Assembly (NCBI RefSeq): GCF_024584805.1
Contig: NZ_CP075715.1
Location: forward strand, 1,104,001 to 1,168,000
Origin: Streptomyces sp. FIT100
GTDB lineage: Bacteria; Actinomycetota; Actinomycetes; Streptomycetales; Streptomycetaceae
Length of the DNA stretch: 64,000 nt
Reading direction: 5' to 3'
The notes under the pieces are model-generated. The model saw only the letters and a list, made by a program, of their open reading frames with translations. It had not been told where the DNA came from and did not search any database. A program made the translations under genes and the position numbers. Shown in pieces: positions 59,655 to 64,000 of this stretch (its first letter is position 1; each line of letters opens with the position of its first letter).

Positions 59655-60709
59655 CACACGGTCCTTCCACTGTGCGCGTACGCTCCCGACGCTACCGTGA
59701 GCAGCCGGGACGCCTTCAGTTCGGTCTCCTCCCACTCGCGTTCCGGGTCGGAGCCCCAGGTGATCCCCGCTCCGGTGCCGAAGCGCAGGACGGGGCCGCC
59801 GGGTGCGGAGCGGTCGATCCAGAACGTGCGTATGCCGACGGCCAGCTCGCCCGTGCGGCGGTCGGCGTCGACCCAGCCGATGCCTCCGCAGTACGGGCCG
59901 CGCGGCGCCGTCTCCAGGGCCTCGATGATGCGCAGCGCGCTGGACTTGGGCGCTCCCGTCACCGAGCCGGGCGGGAACGTGGCTCCGAGCAGCTCGCGCC
60001 AGCCCGCGCCGGGGGTGAGCTCGCCGCGCACCGTGGAGACGAGGTGGACGAGCCCCGGATGGGATTCGACGGCGCAGAGCGCCGGCACGGTCACGGAGCC
60101 GGTTGCGCAGACCCGGCCGAGGTCGTTGCGGACCAGGTCCACGATCATCACGTTCTCGGCGTGGTCCTTCTCCAGCAGGTCGGCCGCCGTGCGGCCGGTG
60201 CCCTTGATCGGGCCGGACTCCACGGTGCGGGCATCGCGGCGCAGATAGAGCTCGGGCGAGGCGGTGGCGATCTCCACGCCGTACGCGGGCAGCCGGATCG
60301 TTCCCGCGTACGGGGCGGGGTTGCCGCGGGCCAGCAGCGCGGTGAGCGCGTCGACGTCGGCGGCGCCCGGGTCGGGCACCGGCGCGGACAGGACCCGGCA
60401 CAGGTTCGCCTGGTAGACCTCGCCCGCGGCGATGTGCTCCCGGATCCGGCGTACGCCCGCGGTGTACGCCTCGCGGTCCAGCGACGACGTCCAGTCCCCG
60501 GCGGCGGGGCCGCGCCAGGCTCCCGGCTCGGGGGCCGGCACCGGCTCGTGGCGCACGTCACCGAAGCGGGCGCAGGTGAGACGGCCCTCGAAGTCGGCCG
60601 CGACGGCCCAGAAACCGGCGGAATCGAGGGCCTCGGGGTCGCTGGTGACATCCCTGAGGTCGGTGGCGACGAGGCCGCCGAAGCGGGCGAGAGGAGCGAG
60701 GTCGTGCAC
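59654..60709 (-). CDS. pabB: Chorismate-binding enzyme, aminodeoxychorismate synthase component I-like
   Basis: This is a 351-residue protein with a GTG start at 60707-60709 (VHDLAPLARFGGLVATDLRD); no strong ribosome site is seen. The chorismate-binding domain is complete: GPIKGTGRTAADLLEKDHAE, MIVDLVRNDLGRVC, HLVSTVRGELTP, PPGSVTGAPKSSALRIIE, and ITWGSDPEREWEETELKASR. This short actinobacterial form lacks a glutaminase domain and needs PabA from elsewhere. It makes 4-amino-4-deoxychorismate from chorismate. It is coupled to the lyase gene. It lies upstream of the tRNA cluster, transcribed away from it. Confidence 0.91.
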   Translation of the reverse strand: MHDLAPLARFGGLVATDLRDVTSDPEALDSAGFWAVAADFEGRLTCARFGDVRHEPVPAPEPGAWRGPAAGDWTSSLDREAYTAGVRRIREHIAAGEVYQANLCRVLSAPVPDPGAADVDALTALLARGNPAPYAGTIRLPAYGVEIATASPELYLRRDARTVESGPIKGTGRTAADLLEKDHAENVMIVDLVRNDLGRVCATGSVTVPALCAVESHPGLVHLVSTVRGELTPGAGWRELLGATFPPGSVTGAPKSSALRIIEALETAPRGPYCGGIGWVDADRRTGELAVGIRTFWIDRSAPGGPVLRFGTGAGITWGSDPEREWEETELKASRLLTVASGAYAHSGRTV

Positions 60710-60861
60710 GGCTGTGAGTCTATGGCGGGGATCCGTGCCCGGCCCGCCCGCACGGTGCACCCTGCAGACTTTCCCAATTGTCACGATTTGCACCCACTGC
60801 GGCCCGCACCCGGCAATGAACCCGCCGTGAACACAGCTCAGCACGCTGCGGAAACGCGTTT

Positions 60862-60889
60862 TTGTGCTGGACCAGGAATCCGCTAGAGT
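60862..60889 (+). promoter_or_regulatory. Promoter of the tRNA cluster
   Basis: TTGTGC (60862-60867) and TAGAGT (60884-60889) with a 16-bp spacer resemble strong vegetative stable-RNA promoters; the first tRNA begins 43 bp after the -10. Confidence 0.65.
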
Positions 60890-60931
60890 TCAACACGTCG
60901 CCGGGACGCGAGAGCCGACCGGAAACGACAG

Positions 60932-61004
60932 GCGGACGTGGCTCAGTTGGTAGAGCATCACCTTGCCAAGGTGAGGGTCGCGAGTTCGAATCTCGTCGTC
61001 CGCT
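60932..61004 (+). tRNA. tRNA-Gly (anticodon GCC)
   Basis: A 73-nt cloverleaf with acceptor GCGGACG/CGTCCGC, anticodon stem-loop TCACC-TTGCCAA-GGTGA, T-arm GCGAG-TTCGAAT-CTCGT, and discriminator T. It is first of a five-gene tRNA cluster. Confidence 0.97.
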
Positions 61005-61039
61005 CGAAGTGGGGGATCTTCCCGACCCCTGCGCTCCGG

Positions 61040-61113
61040 GGTGGAGTGGCCGAGAGGCGAGGCAACGGCCTGCAAAGCCGTCTACACGGGTTCAAATCCC
61101 GTCTCCACCTCCA
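61040..61113 (+). tRNA. tRNA-Cys (anticodon GCA) with encoded CCA
   Basis: Acceptor GGTGGAG/CTCCACC, anticodon stem-loop ACGGC-CTGCAAA-GCCGT, T-arm ACGGG-TTCAAAT-CCCGT. The structural gene is 61040-61110 and the next three bases, 61111-61113, are CCA. The other tRNA genes here do not encode CCA. Confidence 0.95.
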
Positions 61114-61114
61114 A

Positions 61115-61186
61115 GGACGATTAGCTCAGCGGGAGAGCGCTTCCCTGACACGGAAGAGGTCACTGGTTCAATCCCAGTATCGTCCA
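61115..61186 (+). tRNA. tRNA-Val (anticodon GAC), copy 1
   Basis: A 72-nt gene with acceptor GGACGAT/ATCGTCC, anticodon loop CTGACAC, and T-loop TTCAATC. It starts one base after the tRNA-Cys CCA. Confidence 0.97.
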
Positions 61187-61208
61187 CCGGACCCACGAGG
61201 GTCTTCCC

Positions 61209-61280
61209 GCGCGATTAGCTCAGCGGGAGAGCGCTTCCCTGACACGGAAGAGGTCACTGGTTCAATCCCAGTATCGCGCA
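61209..61280 (+). tRNA. tRNA-Val (anticodon GAC), variant acceptor stem
   Basis: This 72-nt gene is identical to its two sisters except for the acceptor stem GCGCGAT/ATCGCGC, where positions 2 and 3 and their partners are changed so that pairing is kept. Confidence 0.95.
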
Positions 61281-61320
61281 CGCAGTGCCCATGATCCGGA
61301 AGCCCGGGTCCTGGCCCCGC

Positions 61321-61392
61321 GGACGATTAGCTCAGCGGGAGAGCGCTTCCCTGACACGGAAGAGGTCACTGGTTCAATCCCAGTATCGTCCA
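61321..61392 (+). tRNA. tRNA-Val (anticodon GAC), copy 3
   Basis: This 72-nt gene is identical to 61115-61186. It is last in the cluster and is followed directly by a terminator. Confidence 0.97.
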
Positions 61393-61400
61393 CACTCCGG

Positions 61401-61431
61401 AGCCCCCGGCCGCATCGAGCGGCCGGGGGCT
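61401..61431 (+). terminator. Terminator of the tRNA cluster
   Basis: A perfect 13-bp stem (61401-61413 with 61419-61431) with an ATCGA loop lies eight bases after the last tRNA and before the convergent zinc-ribbon gene. Confidence 0.85.
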
Positions 61432-61443
61432 CTGTCGTGCTTC

Positions 61444-61746
61444 TCAGGAGGAGAAAAGCATCCGGCCGAAGCCGCGCTGGTGGTGACCGCCGTGGTGGCC
61501 GTGGTGCCCGTGGTGGCCCTGGTGCGGAGCGCCCCAGGCCGGGGCGGCGGGCGCGGCACCGGCCGGGTACGCCGGCGGGACCGGCGGCGCGGGCGGGGCC
61601 TGACCGGCCCACTGGGACTCCAGACGGGTCAGCGACTCCAGCTCGCCGTAGTCCAGGAATATCCCCCGGCAGCCGCTGCACTGCTCGATCTGGACGCCAC
61701 TGCGGTTGTACGTGTGCATGGGCGCATGGCACTTGGGACACTGCAT
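61444..61746 (-). CDS. TFIIB-type zinc-ribbon protein with His-rich tail
   Basis: This is a 100-residue protein. Residues 1-40 form a zinc ribbon (MQCPKCHAPMHTYNRSGVQI, then EQCSGCRGIFLDYGELESL) with two CxxC pairs, as in zf-TFIIB proteins. A Pro/Ala-rich middle and a His-rich end (HQGHHGHHGHHGGHHQRG) follow; the latter could bind metal such as Ni or Zn. The function is unknown. It ends 52 bp after the tRNA cluster on the opposite strand. Confidence 0.92.
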   Translation of the reverse strand: MQCPKCHAPMHTYNRSGVQIEQCSGCRGIFLDYGELESLTRLESQWAGQAPPAPPVPPAYPAGAAPAAPAWGAPHQGHHGHHGHHGGHHQRGFGRMLFSS

Positions 61747-61806
61747 CGTCGGCTCAGCTCCTCGCCGTTCGGGTGGTGGGCGCCCCCGCGCCCGCCTGCC
61801 CTCACC

Positions 61807-62799
61807 TTACGACGGGACCGTCGCGTCCAACTCGGGCGGGAGGTCGGCAATTCGGGCACAGGCGTCGGCCATCAACCGCTCCACGTCGTCGAGATCGCGT
61901 CCTTCCGCGGTGCTCTTCGCCAGCGCCACCGCGGCGGTCTGCACGGTCAGGGCACGGGCGGGCACATCGAGTTGGGGCCACGGATCGTATGCGGCGGGCG
62001 GGACGGCGGGGCCGCCGGCGGCCCGGTACGCGCCGAGGAAGCGCACCCAGACGTCCGGGGACAGGATGCCGGCGGCGTACCAGGCCGCGGGCCGCGCGAG
62101 GTCCCAGGCGGGCTCGCCCGTGCCCAGGTCGTCGATGTCGATGAGGTACCAGGGTCCGTCGCCGGCGGGATGGCGGACCAGCTGGCCGAGATGCAGGTCC
62201 CCGTGGCAGAGCCGGGGCGCGCCGCCCGCCGGGCCGGGGGCGGCGCCGCGCGCCCAGGCGGGGAGCCGCCGCCACGCCGTCACCACGTCCCGGGCTGCGC
62301 GATCCGCGGGCTCCGCCGCGCGCATCCGGGCCACCGCGGCGGCGACCTTCGCGGGCCCGCGCATGGGCGGCAGCGGTGCGGGCAGCGCGTCCAGGGGAAC
62401 GGTGTGGAGGCCCGCGAGCAGCCGGGCGGCCGCCTCCCACGGGGCGGCATCCGGGTCGGCGGGATCCACGGGGCTGCCGTAGGGCCAGGCGGTGACGGGA
62501 CGCCCGTCGAGCGGGGCGGCGGCCGGGAGCGACAGCGGCGGCAGCAGGATCCCGGCGAGGCGGGGGTGGGCGGCGACGGTGACGCGAGCGCGGTGGGCCG
62601 TGTGGTCGGTGGCGGAGGCATGGGCCTTGGCCACGGCCCGCCCATGCCGCACGACGAGCCCGTCGGCCCGCTCCGCCAGCACGTCGACGCCCACGTCCCG
62701 CCCGCAGGCGCGGCACGCCTCGCCCTGGCCGGGCGAGTGCGCGGCTTCTCGCGCGACGTCCGAGAGCGCACGCACGAGCATGCCGTTGCCGTCCTCCAC
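61807..62799 (-). CDS. Aminoglycoside phosphotransferase (APH)-fold kinase
   Basis: This is a 330-residue protein. GTG at 62797-62799 is used; ATG at 62779-62781 (MLVRALSDVAREA), with GGAGG upstream, is a good alternative giving 324 residues. The Brenner motif is LCHGDLHLGQLVRHP and the metal-binding motif LIDIDDLGTGEPAWDLARPA, so the catalytic Asp residues are present. An ACRACGRD segment near the N-terminus may bind zinc. The substrate is unknown; such stand-alone APH proteins in streptomycetes are rarely resistance enzymes. Confidence 0.9.
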   Translation of the reverse strand: MEDGNGMLVRALSDVAREAAHSPGQGEACRACGRDVGVDVLAERADGLVVRHGRAVAKAHASATDHTAHRARVTVAAHPRLAGILLPPLSLPAAAPLDGRPVTAWPYGSPVDPADPDAAPWEAAARLLAGLHTVPLDALPAPLPPMRGPAKVAAAVARMRAAEPADRAARDVVTAWRRLPAWARGAAPGPAGGAPRLCHGDLHLGQLVRHPAGDGPWYLIDIDDLGTGEPAWDLARPAAWYAAGILSPDVWVRFLGAYRAAGGPAVPPAAYDPWPQLDVPARALTVQTAAVALAKSTAEGRDLDDVERLMADACARIADLPPELDATVPS

Positions 62800-62853
62800 G
62801 GGCCGAGCCTACGGTCGAGCCGCACGAGGCGCCTCCGGCGGGGCGGGGCTCGT

Positions 62854-63004
62854 GGGTGGTTTGTGCCCACCCATTTCTCTCCCTGGGACTTCGTCCTGGG
62901 GGGACCCCCAGCGGAACGCCTGCCCACAAACCGTGAGGTGGCCGCCTCACAGTTTGTGGGCAGTCGTCCCGCTGGGGCGGGACGGGTGGGCACAACCCGA
63001 CCAC
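62854..63004. repeat. Nested long palindromic element
   Basis: The core is a hairpin with 33-bp arms (62906-62938 and 62945-62977, 30 of 33 paired) and a six-base loop. Outer arms (62858-62872 and about 62984-62997, with the 12-mer GGGTGGGCACAA exactly complementary, extending imperfectly to 62854 and 63004) enclose it. A small third hairpin (TCCCTGGGA-CTTCG-TCC) lies between on the left side. Confidence 0.85.
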
Positions 63005-63323
63005 CGGGGTCGGCCACGGCCGGTGACCTGACCCGGGGGGCGCGGAGGGGTCGGGTTCGGGACACTCAAGCGGGATTTGTGGCACGCAACACGCACGGCA
63101 CATACACAACCCCGGGTGGCGTGCCGTACGGGGGTCCGGGGGTGTCCCCCGGAAAAGCACAGCATGCCGTCCCGAACACGAGCCCCGCAGCGCCACCCGG
63201 ACGGCAACCACCCGCCACCGGGCAACCCCAACACACCCAGCCCGTCCGGCGCCTGAGGACACAAACCCCGGGCACCAACCCAGCACGCGACAACACCGCC
63301 CCGCCAAACCCGCACCCCACGCG

Positions 63324-63369
63324 AGAGCAAAAAATGGCGTTGGCCGGTCAGCTCCCCAGCTGACCGGCC
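63324..63369 (-). terminator. Intrinsic terminator for the small membrane-protein gene
   Basis: On the minus strand a perfect 12-bp stem (63358-63369 with 63342-63353, loop GGGG) is followed by AACGCCATTTTTTGC, a T-run. It lies 90 bp downstream of the stop at 63461. Confidence 0.8.
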
Positions 63370-63460
63370 GAACGCTGTCGTCCGCCGCACCCCCGTCCCC
63401 ACGGGGTTAATGGGTGGGATGTCCCCGACCCGGGCCGCTCTCCCGGATCCGGGGCGCCGC

Positions 63461-63670
63461 TCAGCGCCCCAGCATCACGCCCACGGACGACGCCTGTGTG
63501 ACCACCGCTTCCCAGCCGCCGAAGGCGACGACGAGCAGTGTCGCGAGAGGGAGCACCATGGCCGTGGCCACCAGCGGGTGGCGCCGGCCGGACGGGACGC
63601 GGGCGCCGAACGCCGCGGAAGCCTTGCGCCCCTGCGTACGGAACATGGTCCGCGATGCCGTGTCCGCCAT
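63461..63670 (-). CDS. Small single-span membrane protein
   Basis: This is a 69-residue protein with ATG at 63668-63670 preceded by AGGAGAGGA. A basic N-terminal half (MADTASRTMFRTQGRKASAA, VPSGRRH) precedes a membrane segment (PLVATAMVLPLATLLVVAFG). No family is recognised. The good ribosome site and a proper terminator support it as a real gene. A perfect palindrome CGAGTGCTGCACTCG lies upstream at 63721-63735 and could be an operator. Confidence 0.75.
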   Translation of the reverse strand: MADTASRTMFRTQGRKASAAFGARVPSGRRHPLVATAMVLPLATLLVVAFGGWEAVVTQASSVGVMLGR

Positions 63671-63858
63671 CGGTCCTCTCCTGTCGTGGTCTGCGGCGGC
63701 GAGTGTCTGACCTCGGGGGACGAGTGCTGCACTCGCCGCTTGACCTCAACACTAGGGACATGGCGGGCCGGGGGCGTCATGCCCGCGTACCTATTGCCGG
63801 GCCTCCAGGAGGATGAGCCGTCCGCCGTGCACGTACTCCCCTGGGTGGAGAAAGGGAC

Positions 63859-64000
63859 CTAGGTCTGGGGGTCTTCCCGGAGGGGACGCCCACCGCGGGC
63901 CTCGCCGGGCGCCGTGCCGGGCACCTCACCCGGCGCCGCGGCGGGCATCGGCTGCTCGACCAGGGCCAGCACCCGATTGGCCATGAAGCGGGCCGTCCGC
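63859..64000 (-). CDS. C-terminal end of an unidentified protein (5' part outside window)
   Basis: The last 46 codons of a minus-strand frame enter from the right edge and stop at TAG (63859-63861). The visible part reads RTARFMANRVLALVEQPMP, then a Gly/Ala/Pro-rich, partly acidic tail ending LREDPQT. Too little is visible to name a family. Confidence 0.55.
   Translation of the reverse strand, partial: RTARFMANRVLALVEQPMPAAAPGEVPGTAPGEARGGRPLREDPQT

Larger units (their letters stand above)
62800..63460. other. Gene-free stretch with palindromes and strand asymmetry
   Basis: No reading frame here has convincing codon bias, a ribosome site or a recognisable domain. It holds a nested palindromic element (62854-63004), a segment in which the plus strand is strongly depleted in T (about 63170-63330), a small hairpin at about 63130-63152 and a minus-strand terminator (63324-63369). 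Confidence 0.7.

Noticed and set aside
61807..62799. Antibiotic-resistance aminoglycoside kinase
   Set aside because: Only the general APH fold motifs are visible; nothing ties it to a known resistance family or biosynthetic cluster.
62947..63402. Minus-strand frames of 84-151 codons in the gene-free stretch
   Set aside because: They run through the palindromes and the T-depleted segment, lack ribosome sites and known domains, and their amino-acid composition follows the base skew.

Overview
The window is chromosomal DNA from a Streptomyces-type actinomycete. The base composition is very high in G+C with strong third-position bias, GTG and TTG starts are frequent, and many genes are joined by ATGA or GTGA overlaps. 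An SsgB-type sporulation protein, which is essentially restricted to streptomycetes and close relatives, is encoded at 55180-55593. No integrase, transposase, phage gene or CRISPR array was found. Almost everything looks like core chromosome.

Left arm (1-11300, minus strand): a P-loop protein cut by the window edge, then the shikimate genes aroQ, a continuous aroK-aroB reading frame, aroC, a small membrane protein and aroE, followed by mltG, ruvX, alaS and two small membrane-associated proteins. A STAND/AfsR-type ATPase with a TPR-like C-terminus (plus strand) converges on rpsD. A DUF2470 gene diverges from rpsD across a strong iron-box match. Then come rarA, a VKOR-like membrane protein, hisS and an MBL-fold hydrolase.

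Middle (19800-46100): a membrane-anchored PPIase, a DUF349 protein, and the block rel-apt-secF-secD-yajC-ruvB-ruvA-ruvC-yebC-pdxT-pdxS. This is followed by a LemA-like protein, the phosphatidylinositol mannoside genes pimA, acyltransferase and pgsA, an EF-G2-like GTPase, an unrecognised membrane protein, a HIT protein, a K+ channel and thrS. From memory, this gene order resembles the rel-to-thrS block of other actinobacteria such as Mycobacterium.

Right arm (46300-64000): an overlapping pair encoding an unknown protein and a DUF4365 protein with a PD-(D/E)XK-like signature, a DEDD exonuclease, and a secreted CBM-FnIII-GH18 chitinase preceded by a DasR-like operator. Two identical tRNA-Val(CAC) genes flank a cyclase-like gene and a very large membrane protein. 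Then follow ssgB, a CGNR zinc-finger protein, a thioredoxin-fold protein, a double GNAT acetyltransferase and a translationally coupled pabB/pabC-like pair. A five-gene tRNA cluster (Gly, Cys, Val, Val, Val) comes next, then a zinc-ribbon protein and an APH-fold protein. The one long gene-free stretch (62800-63460) holds a nested palindromic element and a strand-asymmetric segment. The right edge carries the 3' end of another gene.

The most noteworthy items are the in-frame AroK-AroB fusion, the iron box between rpsD and the DUF2470 gene, the nested palindrome at 62854-63004, the DUF4365 pair, the direct repeat of whole tRNA genes, and several tandem repeats at 3' ends of genes. No clear new defence or biosynthetic system was seen. 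The DUF4365 pair is the closest candidate, but its setting looks like core genome.
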